A stretch of 45,168 nt of DNA, from assembly GCF_001431485.1 (NCBI RefSeq), contig NZ_LDJM01000030.1, positions 1-45,168 on the forward strand, read 5' to 3'. Below, in pieces: positions 30,064 through 39,808 of this stretch. The position numbers and the translations under genes were made by a program. Position 1 is the stretch's first letter; each line of letters starts with the position of its first letter. Under the pieces are notes generated by a model, which was given only the letters and a program-made list of their open reading frames with translations, had not been told where the DNA came from and did no database searches. The stretch comes from Stenotrophomonas ginsengisoli. Its GTDB lineage: Bacteria > Pseudomonadota > Gammaproteobacteria > Xanthomonadales > Xanthomonadaceae.

Positions 30064-30420
30064 GTGCTGGCCGAATATTTGCCGTCTCTGCTGTTTCTGA
30101 TCATCGCCACCGGCATCGGCATCACGCTGATGGCGGTGAGTCGCTTTTTGGCGCCGCGTAATCCTGATGCCCAGATGTTGTCGCCCTATGAGTGCGGCTT
30201 CGAGGCATTTGAAAACGCCCGCATGAAGTTCGACGTGCGGTATTACCTGATCGCGATCCAGTTCATCGTCTTCGACCTGGAAATCATCTTCATCGTGCCG
30301 TGGACCCAGGTCTTCATGGAGCTGGGTGCACGTTCGTTGGTGACGATGGGCCTGTTCGTGGGCATGCTGTTTCTCGGTTTCATCTATGTGTGGAAGAAGG
30401 GAGCGCTGGAATGGGAGTGA
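30064..30420 (+). CDS. nuoA: NADH-quinone oxidoreductase subunit A
   Basis: Membrane subunit of complex I next to the quinone site. With the GTG start at 30064 it has 118 residues and three helices. The conserved loop [22 protein letters not shown] carries the functionally important Cys of this subunit, followed by [16 protein letters not shown] at 30052-30056 is suitably spaced for the GTG. The frame is open further upstream through the tRNA region, which is not coding. Overlaps nuoB by ten bases. Confidence 0.94.
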   Translation: MLAEYLPSLLFLIIATGIGITLMAVSRFLAPRNPDAQMLSPYECGFEAFENARMKFDVRYYLIAIQFIVFDLEIIFIVPWTQVFMELGARSLVTMGLFVGMLFLGFIYVWKKGALEWE

Positions 30421-30965
30421 TTCAGACTCTCGATGGCCTGATGCACAACCCGGTCCCGCTGGGCCAGGTCGATGACATCCTGCGCCCTGAAGGCGAGAAC
30501 CCGCTGCTGGACAAGGGCTATGTGACCACCAGTGTCGACGCCCTGTTGAACTGGGCACGTACCGGTTCGATGTGGCCGATGACCTTCGGTCTGGCCTGTT
30601 GCGCGGTGGAGATGATGCACTGCGGTGCAGCACGTCTTGACCTTGACCGTTATGGCGTTGTGTTCCGTCCGTCGCCGCGTCAGTCCGACGTGATGATCGT
30701 TGCCGGTACCCTGGTCAACAAGATGGCCCCAGCGCTGCGCAAGGTCTATGACCAGATGCCCAACCCGAAGTGGGTGATCTCGATGGGTAGCTGCGCCAAT
30801 GGCGGCGGCTATTACCACTATTCGTATTCGGTCGTGCGCGGTTGTGACCGTGTGGTGCCGGTGGATGTCTATGTGCCGGGCTGCCCGCCAACCGCTGAGG
30901 CGTTGGTCTACGGCATCCTGCAGCTGCAGAAGAAGATCCGTCGCGAACACACCATCGCGCGCTGA
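30411..30965 (+). CDS. nuoB: NADH-quinone oxidoreductase subunit B
   Basis: Holds iron-sulfur cluster N2, the last electron carrier before quinone. The 184-residue protein shows all four cluster ligands: the adjacent Cys pair in [10 protein letters not shown], then [12 protein letters not shown] and [14 protein letters not shown] 30411 lies within the end of nuoA (10-base overlap), indicating coupled translation. The length is normal for the proteobacterial subunit. Confidence 0.97.
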   Translation: MGVIQTLDGLMHNPVPLGQVDDILRPEGENPLLDKGYVTTSVDALLNWARTGSMWPMTFGLACCAVEMMHCGAARLDLDRYGVVFRPSPRQSDVMIVAGTLVNKMAPALRKVYDQMPNPKWVISMGSCANGGGYYHYSYSVVRGCDRVVPVDVYVPGCPPTAEALVYGILQLQKKIRREHTIAR

Positions 30966-30997
30966 CCTGTCCCCCTTACAAGAGCACGCCAAGCCCC

Positions 30998-31750
30998 ATG
31001 GCACAGCAAGCCTCCTCCTTCATCGACCGACTTGAAGCGCGTTTCGCCGGCGCACAGGTCAGTGTGGTCGAACCGCGTGGCGAAGTGACCCTGGATGTGG
31101 CGGTGGCCGAGTGGCTGCCGACCTGCCAGGCGTTGCGTGACGAGCTGGGTTTTGAACAGCTGATCGACCTGTGTGGTGTTGACTACATGGGTTATGGCGA
31201 CGCCGAATGGGATACTTCGGACGTTTCCTCCTCCGGTTTCAGCCGCGGCGTCGAAGGCCGCGGCGTTGGTCGTTTTGGCTGGGGCGAAACGCCGCAGCGC
31301 GAAACTGCCGATGGCCCGGAAACGATGGAACTGCCGTCGCGTCGTTTCGCCGTGGTTGCCCAGCTGCGTTCGCTGCAGCACAACCTGATCCTCACCGTGC
31401 GCACCTATGCGCCGAACGACGGCCTGCCGGTGGTTGCCTCGCTGTGCAACGTCTGGCCGGGCGTGAACTGGTTCGAGCGTGAAGCGTTCGACCTGTACGG
31501 GATCCTGTTCGAAGGCCACCCGGACCTGCGTCGCATCCTGACCGACTACGGCTTCATCGGCCATCCGTTCCGCAAGGACTTCCCGCTGATCGGCAACGTC
31601 GAAGTTCGCTACGACGAGCAAAAGCAGCGCGTGGTCTACGAGCCGGTGACCTCGGTCGAGCCGCGAGTCGGCGTGCCGCGCGTACTGCGCGACGACGCCC
31701 GTTTTGCCACCGCTGCCGGTGAGCGTGCCCAGCAGGAGGCAGCCAAGTGA
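30998..31750 (+). CDS. nuoC: NADH-quinone oxidoreductase subunit C
   Basis: A hydrophilic 30-kDa-type subunit of the connecting arm; here separate from NuoD, unlike the E. coli fusion. It has 250 residues. The signature [22 protein letters not shown] is near residue 160, followed by [15 protein letters not shown]. Compared with the compact form of the family there is an extra Gly/Ser/Glu-rich stretch at about 66-113, between DYMGYGD and [10 protein letters not shown], of lineage-specific appearance. Its stop overlaps the nuoD start (GTGA). Confidence 0.96.
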   Translation: MAQQASSFIDRLEARFAGAQVSVVEPRGEVTLDVAVAEWLPTCQALRDELGFEQLIDLCGVDYMGYGDAEWDTSDVSSSGFSRGVEGRGVGRFGWGETPQRETADGPETMELPSRRFAVVAQLRSLQHNLILTVRTYAPNDGLPVVASLCNVWPGVNWFEREAFDLYGILFEGHPDLRRILTDYGFIGHPFRKDFPLIGNVEVRYDEQKQRVVYEPVTSVEPRVGVPRVLRDDARFATAAGERAQQEAAK

Positions 31751-33054
31751 GCGAGATCCTTCAGGCCTCCAAGGCCTTTGCCAGCAATGCTGCCGAAGAC
31801 CGCCAGGAGATCCAGAACTACACCATGAACTTCGGTCCCCAGCATCCGTCCGCGCACGGTGTGCTGCGACTGATTCTGGAAATGGACGGCGAAACGATCA
31901 TTCGTGCCGATCCGCACATCGGTCTGCTGCACCGTGGCACCGAGAAGCTGGCAGAATCCAAGCCGTTCAACCAGTCGATCGGTTACATGGATCGCCTGGA
32001 TTACTGCTCGATGATGTGCAACGAGCACGCCTACGTACGCGCGATCGAAAACCTGATGGGGATCGAGGCGCCGGTGCGTGCGCAGTACATCCGCACCATG
32101 TTCGACGAAATCACCCGTATCCTGAACCATCTGATGAACATCGGTACCGGTGCATTGGATCTGGGTGCCATGGCCGTGATGCTGTACGCCTTCCGCGAGC
32201 GCGAAGAGTTGATGGACTGCTACGAGGCCGTTTCCGGTGCCCGTATGCACGCCGCCTACTACCGCCCGGGCGGTGTCTACCGCGACCTGCCCGATGCCAT
32301 GCCCAAATACAAGGAATCGCGTTGGCACAAGGGTTCGGCGCTGAAGAAGCTCAACGCCGCCCGCGAAGGCTCGCTGCTGGACTTCCTGGAGAACTTCACC
32401 CAGGAGTTCCCCAAGCGAGTGGACGAATACGAGACCCTGCTGACCGACAACCGTATCTGGAAGCAGCGTACCGTCGGTATCGGCATCGTTACCCCGGAAC
32501 AGGCCAAGGCCTGGGGCATGACCGGTGTGATGCTGCGCGGTTCGGGCATCGAATGGGATCTGCGCAAGAAGCGTCCCTACGCTGCCTACGCCAACATGGA
32601 TTTCGACATCCCGGTGGGTGTGGAAGGTGACTGCTACGACCGTTACCTGTGCCGCGTGGCTGAAATGCGCCAGTCCAACCGCATCATCGCCCAGTGCGTG
32701 AAGTGGCTGAAGGCCAATCCGGGCCCGGTGATCGTCGACAACTTCAAGGTCGCGCCGCCCAAGCGCACCGAGATGAAGGACGACATGGAAGCGCTGATCC
32801 ATCACTTCAAGCTGTTCAGTGAAGGCTACAGCGTGCCGGCCGGTGAAACCTATTCGGCCGTGGAAGCGCCCAAGGGCGAGTTCGGCTGCTACCTGGTCAG
32901 CGATGGCGCGAACAAGCCGTTCCGTGTGCACCTGCGTGCACCGGGCTTTGCCCATCTGTCCTCGATCGACACCTGCGTCAAGGGCCACATGCTGGCCGAC
33001 GTGGTCGCCATGATCGGTACCTACGATCTGGTGTTCGGCGAGGTCGACCGGTGA
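31747..33054 (+). CDS. nuoD: NADH-quinone oxidoreductase subunit D
   Basis: The 49-kDa-type subunit that forms the quinone-binding cavity with NuoB. It has 435 residues from the GTG at 31747, coupled to nuoC. Hallmarks are [15 protein letters not shown] near residue 27, [12 protein letters not shown], and the C-terminal [26 protein letters not shown]. The relationship to hydrogenase large subunits is visible, but the nickel-binding cysteines are absent, as expected. The last codons overlap a GTG that opens a 28-codon frame. Confidence 0.97.
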   Translation: MSEILQASKAFASNAAEDRQEIQNYTMNFGPQHPSAHGVLRLILEMDGETIIRADPHIGLLHRGTEKLAESKPFNQSIGYMDRLDYCSMMCNEHAYVRAIENLMGIEAPVRAQYIRTMFDEITRILNHLMNIGTGALDLGAMAVMLYAFREREELMDCYEAVSGARMHAAYYRPGGVYRDLPDAMPKYKESRWHKGSALKKLNAAREGSLLDFLENFTQEFPKRVDEYETLLTDNRIWKQRTVGIGIVTPEQAKAWGMTGVMLRGSGIEWDLRKKRPYAAYANMDFDIPVGVEGDCYDRYLCRVAEMRQSNRIIAQCVKWLKANPGPVIVDNFKVAPPKRTEMKDDMEALIHHFKLFSEGYSVPAGETYSAVEAPKGEFGCYLVSDGANKPFRVHLRAPGFAHLSSIDTCVKGHMLADVVAMIGTYDLVFGEVDR

Positions 33055-33137
33055 ACCCGGTCAACAAGAACCTGCTGGCCGGCGCTTGCGCCGGCTTGGC
33101 TATTGGCTTTATCGATTTTGCATCTGAGGTCGGCTGA
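33051..33137 (+). CDS. Possible 28-residue small protein between nuoD and nuoE
   Basis: A GTG at 33051 overlaps the nuoD stop (GTGA), is preceded by GCGAGG at a good distance, and runs 28 codons to a TGA that overlaps the nuoE start (TGATG). The predicted peptide is hydrophobic in the middle ([17 protein letters not shown]), so it could be a one-helix membrane microprotein. The same DNA holds a perfect hairpin (33078-33095), GCCGGCGC-TT-GCGCCGGC, which may instead be the reason the sequence is kept. Translation is unproven. Confidence 0.35.
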   Translation: MNPVNKNLLAGACAGLAIGFIDFASEVG

Positions 33138-33664
33138 TGAAGGCGACAGGAAATTTCGAGGCGGCGCGCGACGTCGACCCGATGGTGGTGTTGAGCGAGA
33201 AGACCCGCGCACACATCGATCACTGGCTGAGCAAGTTCCCGCCGGACCGCAAGCGTTCGGCGGTACTGCAAGGGCTGCATGCAGCCCAGGAACAGAACAA
33301 TGGCTTCCTGACCGACGAGCTGATCGCCGGCGTTGCCAAGTATCTGGACCTGCCGCCGGTGTGGGCTTACGAGGTTGCCAGCTTCTACTCGATGTACGAG
33401 CTGGAGCCGGTCGGCCGTCACAACGTGGCCTTCTGCAACAACATCAGCTGCTGGCTCAATGGCGCCGACGATCTGATCGCGCACGCCGAGAAGAAGCTGG
33501 GCTGCAAGACCGGTGAGTCCACCGCCGACGGCCGCATCTACCTCAAGCGCGAGGAAGAGTGCCTGGCCGGCTGTGCCGGTGCACCGATGATGGTCATCAA
33601 CGGCCACTACCACGAGCGTCTGACCAAGGAAAAGGTCGATGCCCTGCTGGACGGTCTGGAGTAA
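33137..33664 (+). CDS. nuoE: NADH-quinone oxidoreductase subunit E
   Basis: The 24-kDa-type subunit with a thioredoxin-like fold that carries the [2Fe-2S] cluster N1a. The ligands are C100, C105 (FCNNISCW) and C142, C146 ([11 protein letters not shown]). It has 175 residues, typical length. A helical N-terminal domain includes [23 protein letters not shown]. It is followed by nuoF after five bases. The start is taken at the TGATG junction with the preceding short frame. Confidence 0.97.
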   Translation: MKATGNFEAARDVDPMVVLSEKTRAHIDHWLSKFPPDRKRSAVLQGLHAAQEQNNGFLTDELIAGVAKYLDLPPVWAYEVASFYSMYELEPVGRHNVAFCNNISCWLNGADDLIAHAEKKLGCKTGESTADGRIYLKREEECLAGCAGAPMMVINGHYHERLTKEKVDALLDGLE

Positions 33665-33669
33665 GCGCC

Positions 33670-35007
33670 ATGGCACACCACGAAACCCTCGGGCCGGTGG
33701 GCCCGGCGCCGCAGCCGCACAACGTGGTCTACACCACGTTGCACTTCGACAAGCCCTGGTCCTACGAGAACTACGTCAAGACCGGCGGTTATGAAGCGCT
33801 GCGCAAGATCCTGAGTGAAAAGATTGCCCCGGCCGACGTGATCGAGATGGTCAAGGCCTCCGGTCTGCGTGGCCGCGGCGGTGCGGGCTTCCCGACCGGC
33901 CTGAAGTGGTCCTTCATGCCCAAGGGTGATGTGCAGAAGTACATCCTGTGCAACTCGGACGAATCCGAGCCGGGTACCTGCAAGGATCGCGACATCCTGC
34001 GCTACAACCCGCATTCGGTGATCGAGGGCATGATCATTGCCTGCTACGCCACCGGTTCGGACACGGGCTACAACTACATGCGTGGCGAGTTCCACCATGA
34101 GCCCTTCGAGCATTTCGAGGAAGCGCTGGCCGAAGCACGTGCCAATGGCATGCTGGGCAAGAACATCCTCGGTTCGGGCATCGACATTGAAGTGCATGGT
34201 GCCCTGGGCGCCGGCGCCTACATCTGTGGCGAGGAAACCGCCCTGATGGAGTCGCTGGAAGGCAAGAAGGGCCAGCCGCGCTACAAGCCGCCGTTCCCGG
34301 CCAACTTCGGCCTGTACGGCAAGCCGACCACGATCAACAACACCGAGACCTATGGTTCGGTGCCGGCGATCGTGCGCAACGGTCCGGAATGGTTCAAGGG
34401 CCTGTCCAAGTCCAACAACGGTGGCCCGAAGTGCTTCTCCGTGTCTGGCTGCGTCCAGCACGGTGGCAACTTCGAGGTGCCGCTGGGCACCACCTTCAAC
34501 GAGCTGCTGCAGATGGCCGGTGGCCTGAAGCCGGGCCGCAAGCTGAAGGGTGCCATCCCCGGTGGTGTGTCCATGCCCGTGCTGACCGCAGCCGAACTGG
34601 AAAACCTGCCGATGGATTACGACACCATCCGTGCCCTGGGTTCCGGCCTGGGTTCGGGCGCGATCGTGGTGCTCGATGACAGCGTGTGCTGCGTCAAGTT
34701 CGCCCGTCGCATCAGCCAGTTCTTCCACAAGGAATCCTGTGGCCAGTGCACCCCGTGCCGTGAAGGTACCGGCTGGATGCACCGCATGCTGCAACGCATT
34801 GTCGATGGCAAGGCCACGATGGAAGACCTGCATCAGCTCAAGACGGTGGCCGGCCAGATCGAAGGCCACACCATCTGTGCATTCGGTGAAGCGGCCGCAT
34901 GGCCGATCCAGGGGTTCCTGCGTCAGTTCTGGGACGAATTCGAGTACTACATCGTCAACGGTCATTCGATGGTTGACGGCAAGAAGGTGGAGGCTGCTGA
35001 CGCATGA
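33670..35007 (+). CDS. nuoF: NADH-quinone oxidoreductase subunit F
   Basis: The 51-kDa-type subunit that binds NADH and FMN and carries cluster N3. It has 445 residues. The glycine-rich nucleotide loop is [16 protein letters not shown] near residue 67; the FMN/NADH region includes [12 protein letters not shown] and [14 protein letters not shown]. Cluster ligands are in [11 protein letters not shown] plus the later ICAFGEA Cys. ATG 33670 was chosen; the longer frame upstream overlaps nuoE and is noise. The stop overlaps the nuoG start (ATGA). Confidence 0.97.
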   Translation: MAHHETLGPVGPAPQPHNVVYTTLHFDKPWSYENYVKTGGYEALRKILSEKIAPADVIEMVKASGLRGRGGAGFPTGLKWSFMPKGDVQKYILCNSDESEPGTCKDRDILRYNPHSVIEGMIIACYATGSDTGYNYMRGEFHHEPFEHFEEALAEARANGMLGKNILGSGIDIEVHGALGAGAYICGEETALMESLEGKKGQPRYKPPFPANFGLYGKPTTINNTETYGSVPAIVRNGPEWFKGLSKSNNGGPKCFSVSGCVQHGGNFEVPLGTTFNELLQMAGGLKPGRKLKGAIPGGVSMPVLTAAELENLPMDYDTIRALGSGLGSGAIVVLDDSVCCVKFARRISQFFHKESCGQCTPCREGTGWMHRMLQRIVDGKATMEDLHQLKTVAGQIEGHTICAFGEAAAWPIQGFLRQFWDEFEYYIVNGHSMVDGKKVEAADA

Positions 35008-37247
35008 GCGCGCAACCGGTAAACACAAGCGTGCCGCCGGATCACGTGACCATCGAGATCGATGGTCGCGCCTTGGTCGTGCCCAAGGGTTCGATGATCA
35101 TCCATGCCGCCGACAAGGCCGGCATTCCGATTCCGCGTTTCTGCTACCACGAGAAGCTGTCCATTGCGGCCAGCTGCCGTATGTGTCTGGTGGACGTGGA
35201 AAAGTCGCCCAAGCCGTCGCCGGCCTGCGCGACCCCGGTCATGGATGGCATGAAGGTCCATACCCGCAGTGAGAAGGCGCTGAAGTTCCAGCGTTCGGTG
35301 ATGGAGTTCCTGCTGGTCAACCACCCGCTGGACTGCCCGATCTGTGACCAGGGCGGCGAGTGCGAACTGCAGGACGTGTCGCTGGGCTACGGCCGCAGCG
35401 TCAGCCGCTTCAACGAGCGCAAGCGCGTGGTGGCCGACGAGGACATGGGCCCGCTGGTCGCCACCGAGATGACCCGCTGCATCCAGTGCACCCGCTGCGT
35501 GCGCTTCACCGATGAAATTGCCGGTACCCAGGAGCTGGGCGGCATGTACCGCGGTGAAAACCTGCAGATCGGCACCTACGACGGCAAGCCGCTGACCACC
35601 GAGCTGTCGGGCAACGTGATCGACGTCTGCCCGGTCGGCGCGCTGACCAACAAGGTGTTCCAGTTCAAGGCCCGTCCGTGGGAACTGACCTCGCGCGAGT
35701 CGCTGGGCTACCACGATGCGCTGGGCTCCAACCTGCTGCTGCACGTGCGTCGTGGCGAAGTGCTGCGCACCGTGCCGCGCGAGAATGTGCAGGTCAACGA
35801 CTGCTGGCTGTCTGACCGCGACCGTTATTCGCACCAGGGCCTGTACAGCGCCGACCGCGCTGATGTGCCGCTGAAGAAGGTCAATGGCGAGTGGGTGGAA
35901 ATCAGCTGGGCCGATGCCCTGGCCGAAGCCACCGCGATCCTGTCGGCCAACAAGGGCGATGACCTGGGCGTGCTGGTCCATCCGTCCACCTCCAACGAGG
36001 AGGGCGCACTGCTGGCCCGCCTGGCCAAGGGCCTGGGCAGCAGCAACATCGACCACCGCATCAACCAGCGTGACTTCTCCGATGCTGCCGTTGCCGAAGC
36101 CTTCGGCATGCCGGTGGCAGAAATCGACAAGGCCGCGCAGATCGTGGTGTTCGGTTCGAACATCCGTCACGAAGTGCCGCTGCTGCACGCCCGCGTGCGC
36201 AAGGCCCAGGTCGACAACGGCGCCCGCGTGCACGTGGTCAACCCGGTCGATTTCGACTTCGCCTTCAACACCGCCAGCAAGCAGGTCGTGCTGCCGTCGC
36301 AGCTGGCCGATGCCCTGGGCAATGCCGAGCTGCGCGCCGCTGTGGCCGCTGCCAACGGCAATGCCGTGGTGCTTGTCGGTGCGATTGTTGAAAACCATCC
36401 GCAGGCTGCCCAGCTGCGTCGTGCCGCCGCCGAGTTTGCCGCGGCCACCGGCGCCCGTCTGTGCCGCATCCCGCAGGGTGCCAACGCACTGGGTCTGACC
36501 CGCGCCGGCGTGCTGCCGGCCGGCAAGGACGCCGCGGCGATGCTGTCCGCACCGCGCAAGGCTTATGTGCTGTACGGCATCGAGCCGGGTCTGGACTTCG
36601 CCGATACCGCCACTGCCCTGAAGGCGCTCAATGCGGCCAAGGTCGTGGCCTTCAGCCAGTTCGCCTGCACCTCGACCCGTAATGTCGCCGACCTGATCCT
36701 GCCGATCGGTGCGCTGCCGGAAATCGACGCCACCCTGACCAACCTGGACGGTCGCGAGCAGTCGGCGCGTGCCGGCGGCAAGCTGGCTGGCCAGGCCCGT
36801 GAAGGCTGGCGCGTGCTGCGTGCCATCGGTGGTGAACTGGCCGTTGCCGGTTTCGAGTTCACCGATCTGGCCGGCCTGCGTGCCAGCCTGGCACCGGTCA
36901 CGGTGCAGGTGGCTGCTTCGGCTGCCGCCACTGCCGCGGCCCTGGCTGATGGCTACGAAGTGGTGGCCACCACGGGTATCTACCGCGGTGATGCGGTGGT
37001 GCGTCGCGCCAGCGCGCTGCAGGCCCATCCGCTCAATGCTGGCCCGCGTGTCAGCCTGAGCCCGGCTGATGCGACCCGCCTGGGTCTGGTCACCGGCCAG
37101 ATGGCCAAGGTCGGTTCCGATGCCGGTCGTGCCACCTTGCAGGTTGTGGTGGACTCGCGCGTGGCCGCGGGTTCGGTCTGGATTGAATCGGGCCACGGCG
37201 CAACCGCGCCGCTGGGTGCCGCACGCGTGACGGTGGTGGCTGCATGA
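35004..37247 (+). CDS. nuoG: NADH-quinone oxidoreductase subunit G
   Basis: The 75-kDa-type subunit, largest of the peripheral arm. It has 747 residues. The N-terminal ferredoxin domain carries the [2Fe-2S] ligands C47, C58, C61 and C75, then the His-Cys3 cluster N5 site H107, C111, C114, C120. The [4Fe-4S] N4 ligands follow in CIQCTRC and [11 protein letters not shown]. The rest is the molybdopterin-oxidoreductase-like domain without a cofactor role. No extra N7 cysteine motif (CxxCxxxC) was noticed. It is coupled to nuoF and nuoH by ATGA overlaps. Confidence 0.97.
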   Translation: MSAQPVNTSVPPDHVTIEIDGRALVVPKGSMIIHAADKAGIPIPRFCYHEKLSIAASCRMCLVDVEKSPKPSPACATPVMDGMKVHTRSEKALKFQRSVMEFLLVNHPLDCPICDQGGECELQDVSLGYGRSVSRFNERKRVVADEDMGPLVATEMTRCIQCTRCVRFTDEIAGTQELGGMYRGENLQIGTYDGKPLTTELSGNVIDVCPVGALTNKVFQFKARPWELTSRESLGYHDALGSNLLLHVRRGEVLRTVPRENVQVNDCWLSDRDRYSHQGLYSADRADVPLKKVNGEWVEISWADALAEATAILSANKGDDLGVLVHPSTSNEEGALLARLAKGLGSSNIDHRINQRDFSDAAVAEAFGMPVAEIDKAAQIVVFGSNIRHEVPLLHARVRKAQVDNGARVHVVNPVDFDFAFNTASKQVVLPSQLADALGNAELRAAVAAANGNAVVLVGAIVENHPQAAQLRRAAAEFAAATGARLCRIPQGANALGLTRAGVLPAGKDAAAMLSAPRKAYVLYGIEPGLDFADTATALKALNAAKVVAFSQFACTSTRNVADLILPIGALPEIDATLTNLDGREQSARAGGKLAGQAREGWRVLRAIGGELAVAGFEFTDLAGLRASLAPVTVQVAASAAATAAALADGYEVVATTGIYRGDAVVRRASALQAHPLNAGPRVSLSPADATRLGLVTGQMAKVGSDAGRATLQVVVDSRVAAGSVWIESGHGATAPLGAARVTVVAA

Positions 37248-38338
37248 ACGAGTTGCTGTTGAATAATGTGGCCGGTCCGCTGGGCGACTGGTTCGCCTCG
37301 CTCGGCCCGATCGGTGCACTGGTCTGGATCGTGCTGAAGATCCTGCTGATCGCCGTGCCGGTGATCACCGCGGTGGCCTTCTACGTGCTCTGGGAGCGCA
37401 AGCTGATCGGCTGGATGCATATCCGCCACGGGCCGATGTACGTGGGTGGTGGTCTGCTGCAGACCTTCGCCGACGTGTTCAAGCTGCTGTTCAAGGAGCT
37501 GGTGCAGCCGACCAACGCACACAAGGCAATGTTCATCATTGCCCCGTTGCTGACCCTGGCGCCGTCCTTCGCTGCATGGTCGGTGGTGCCGTTTGACACC
37601 CAGGTCGTGCTGTCCAACGCCAACGTCGGCCTGCTGTACCTGCTGGCGATGACCTCGCTGGGCGTGTACGGCGTGATCCTGGCCGGTTGGGCATCCAACT
37701 CCAAGTACGCCTTCCTCGGTGCCATGCGTTCGGCCGCCCAGGTGGTGTCCTACGAAATCTCGATGGGCTTTGCCCTGGTCGGTGTGATGATCGCCTCCGG
37801 TTCGTTGAACCTGTCGGCCATCGTCCAGGCCCAGAGCGGCAATGCCGGCCTGTTCGAGTGGTACTGGCTGCCGCTGCTGCCGATGTTCGTCATCTACTGG
37901 GTCTCCGGTGTTGCCGAAACCAACCGCGCGCCGTTCGACGTGGTGGAAGGTGAGTCGGAAATCGTTGCCGGCCACATGGTCGAATACTCCGGCGGTGCCT
38001 TTGCACTGTTCTTCCTGGCCGAATACGCCAACATGATCCTGGTCAGCTTCCTGATCTCGATCTTCTTCATGGGCGGCTGGCTGAGCCCGATCCAGGGCAT
38101 GGTCAATGCCGACATCTCGCCGTGGATCAACTGGATCTGGGACGGTGGTTGGCCGTGGCTGTTCCTGAAGGTGTTCTTCTTCGCCAGCTCGTTCATCTGG
38201 TTCCGCGCCAGCTTCCCGCGCTTCCGTTATGACCAGATCATGCGTCTGGGCTGGAAGGTGTTCATCCCGCTGAGCATTGTCTGGATTGCGGTGACTGCGC
38301 TGATGGTCTTCTTCGGCGTGATCGAAAAGGGCGTTTGA
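37244..38338 (+). CDS. nuoH: NADH-quinone oxidoreductase subunit H
   Basis: Membrane subunit that forms the entrance of the quinone channel and links it to the proton path. It has 364 residues and about eight helices. Conserved segments are [20 protein letters not shown] near residue 46, [12 protein letters not shown], and [19 protein letters not shown] with its acidic residues around 225-240. The C-terminal [21 protein letters not shown] is standard. ATGA overlap with nuoG; only three bases to nuoI. Confidence 0.97.
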   Translation: MNELLLNNVAGPLGDWFASLGPIGALVWIVLKILLIAVPVITAVAFYVLWERKLIGWMHIRHGPMYVGGGLLQTFADVFKLLFKELVQPTNAHKAMFIIAPLLTLAPSFAAWSVVPFDTQVVLSNANVGLLYLLAMTSLGVYGVILAGWASNSKYAFLGAMRSAAQVVSYEISMGFALVGVMIASGSLNLSAIVQAQSGNAGLFEWYWLPLLPMFVIYWVSGVAETNRAPFDVVEGESEIVAGHMVEYSGGAFALFFLAEYANMILVSFLISIFFMGGWLSPIQGMVNADISPWINWIWDGGWPWLFLKVFFFASSFIWFRASFPRFRYDQIMRLGWKVFIPLSIVWIAVTALMVFFGVIEKGV

Positions 38339-38341
38339 TTC

Positions 38342-38830
38342 ATGAACAAGATCACCCATTACTTTAAAAGCCTGCTGCTCCTGGAGCTGATCGCCGGCCT
38401 GTGGCTGACCTTGAAGTACACCTTCAAGCCGAAGTACACGCTGATGTATCCGATGGAGAAGTTCCCGCAGTCCCCGCGTTTCCGCGGCCTGCACGCCCTG
38501 CGCCGTTACCCCAACGGCGAAGAGCGCTGCATCGCCTGCAAGCTGTGCGAAGCGGTCTGTCCGGCTCTGGCCATCACCATCGATTCGGACAAGCGCGAAG
38601 ACGGCACCCGCCGTACCACCCGCTACGAAATCGATCTGTTCAAGTGCATTTTCTGCGGCTTCTGTGAAGAGTCCTGCCCGGTCGATTCGATCGTGGAGAC
38701 ACACATCATGGAATACCACTTCGAAAAGCGCGGTCAGAACATCCTCACCAAGTCCAAGCTGCTGGCCATCGGCGATCGTTTCGAAAACGAAATTGCCGAG
38801 CGCCGTGCTGCTGACGCTGCCTACCGCTAA
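38342..38830 (+). CDS. nuoI: NADH-quinone oxidoreductase subunit I
   Basis: The TYKY-type ferredoxin subunit carrying clusters N6a and N6b. It has 162 residues with two classical [4Fe-4S] motifs, [13 protein letters not shown] and [13 protein letters not shown]. The N-terminal amphipathic stretch leads into [15 protein letters not shown]. It lies 12 bases before nuoJ. Length and motifs match the proteobacterial form. Confidence 0.97.
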   Translation: MNKITHYFKSLLLLELIAGLWLTLKYTFKPKYTLMYPMEKFPQSPRFRGLHALRRYPNGEERCIACKLCEAVCPALAITIDSDKREDGTRRTTRYEIDLFKCIFCGFCEESCPVDSIVETHIMEYHFEKRGQNILTKSKLLAIGDRFENEIAERRAADAAYR

Positions 38831-38842
38831 AGGCCTGGAAAC

Positions 38843-39496
38843 ATGGATTGGGTAAATATTCTCTTCTGGATTTTCGCGGCCATCGCCGGTGCTTCGGCAC
38901 TGGCCGTGATCAGCGTGCGCAACCCGGTGTATTCGGTGTTGTTCCTCATCCTCACATTCTTCTCGGTGGCCTGTACCTGGTTGCTGGTCGGTGCCGAGTT
39001 CCTCGGCGTGACCCTGGTGCTGGTGTATGTGGGCGCGGTGATGGTGTTGTTCCTGTTCGTGGTGATGATGCTGGACATCGACACCAAGAACCTGCGTGAG
39101 GGTTGGGTGCGCTATCTGCCGGTCGGGGCCCTGGTGGCCATCGTCATGCTGGTGCAGATGGTTGCCCTGATCGGTGTCAAGGCCCGTGCGGTGACCCCGT
39201 TCCCGGCCGACAACGCCGCGGCCATCGCCGCCGATCAGTCCAACATCACCTGGCTGGCCCGCAGCCTGTACACCGAGTACCTGCTGCCGTTCGAGTTCGC
39301 TGCGGTGATCCTGACCGTGGCCGTGGTGGCTGCCGTGATGCTGACCCTGCGTCGTCGTGAAGGCGTCAAGAGCCAGAACGCCGGTGAGCAGACCATGGTC
39401 AAGGCGGCCGACCGCATGCGCATGGTCAAGATGGCTGTTGAAACTCCGGAAGTGCACACCGCACGCAAGCCGGCGGATGCCGAGGAGGGCAACTGA
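38843..39496 (+). CDS. nuoJ: NADH-quinone oxidoreductase subunit J
   Basis: Membrane subunit with five predicted helices in the first 175 residues. The conserved helix 3 ([26 protein letters not shown]) is the one that rearranges during turnover in known complexes. At 217 residues it has a polar C-terminal tail of about 45 residues after the last helix. The stop shares one base with the nuoK start (TGATG). Confidence 0.95.
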   Translation: MDWVNILFWIFAAIAGASALAVISVRNPVYSVLFLILTFFSVACTWLLVGAEFLGVTLVLVYVGAVMVLFLFVVMMLDIDTKNLREGWVRYLPVGALVAIVMLVQMVALIGVKARAVTPFPADNAAAIAADQSNITWLARSLYTEYLLPFEFAAVILTVAVVAAVMLTLRRREGVKSQNAGEQTMVKAADRMRMVKMAVETPEVHTARKPADAEEGN

Positions 39497-39801
39497 TGAT
39501 CACCCTGGGACACATGCTCGGCCTGGGCGCGGTGCTGTTCTGCATCTCGCTGGCCGGTATCTTCCTGAACCGGAAGAACATCATCGTGCTGCTGATGTCC
39601 ATCGAACTGATGCTGCTGTCGGTGAACATCAATTTCGTGGGTTTCTCGCGTGAGATGGGTGATACGGGCGGTCAGCTGTTCGTGTTCTTCATCCTCACTG
39701 TCGCCGCCGCCGAGGCCGCCATTGGCCTGGCAATCCTGGTGACCCTGTTCCGTACCCGCCGCACCATCAATGTCGGCGAAGTCGATTCGCTGAAGGGCTG
39801 A
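39496..39801 (+). CDS. nuoK: NADH-quinone oxidoreductase subunit K
   Basis: A 101-residue subunit with three helices. The two conserved glutamates of the proton path are visible in [16 protein letters not shown] and [13 protein letters not shown]. Relationship to MrpC antiporter subunits is expected. It is overlapped with nuoJ and followed by nuoL after seven bases. Confidence 0.97.
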   Translation: MITLGHMLGLGAVLFCISLAGIFLNRKNIIVLLMSIELMLLSVNINFVGFSREMGDTGGQLFVFFILTVAAAEAAIGLAILVTLFRTRRTINVGEVDSLKG

Positions 39802-39808
39802 TCCACAG

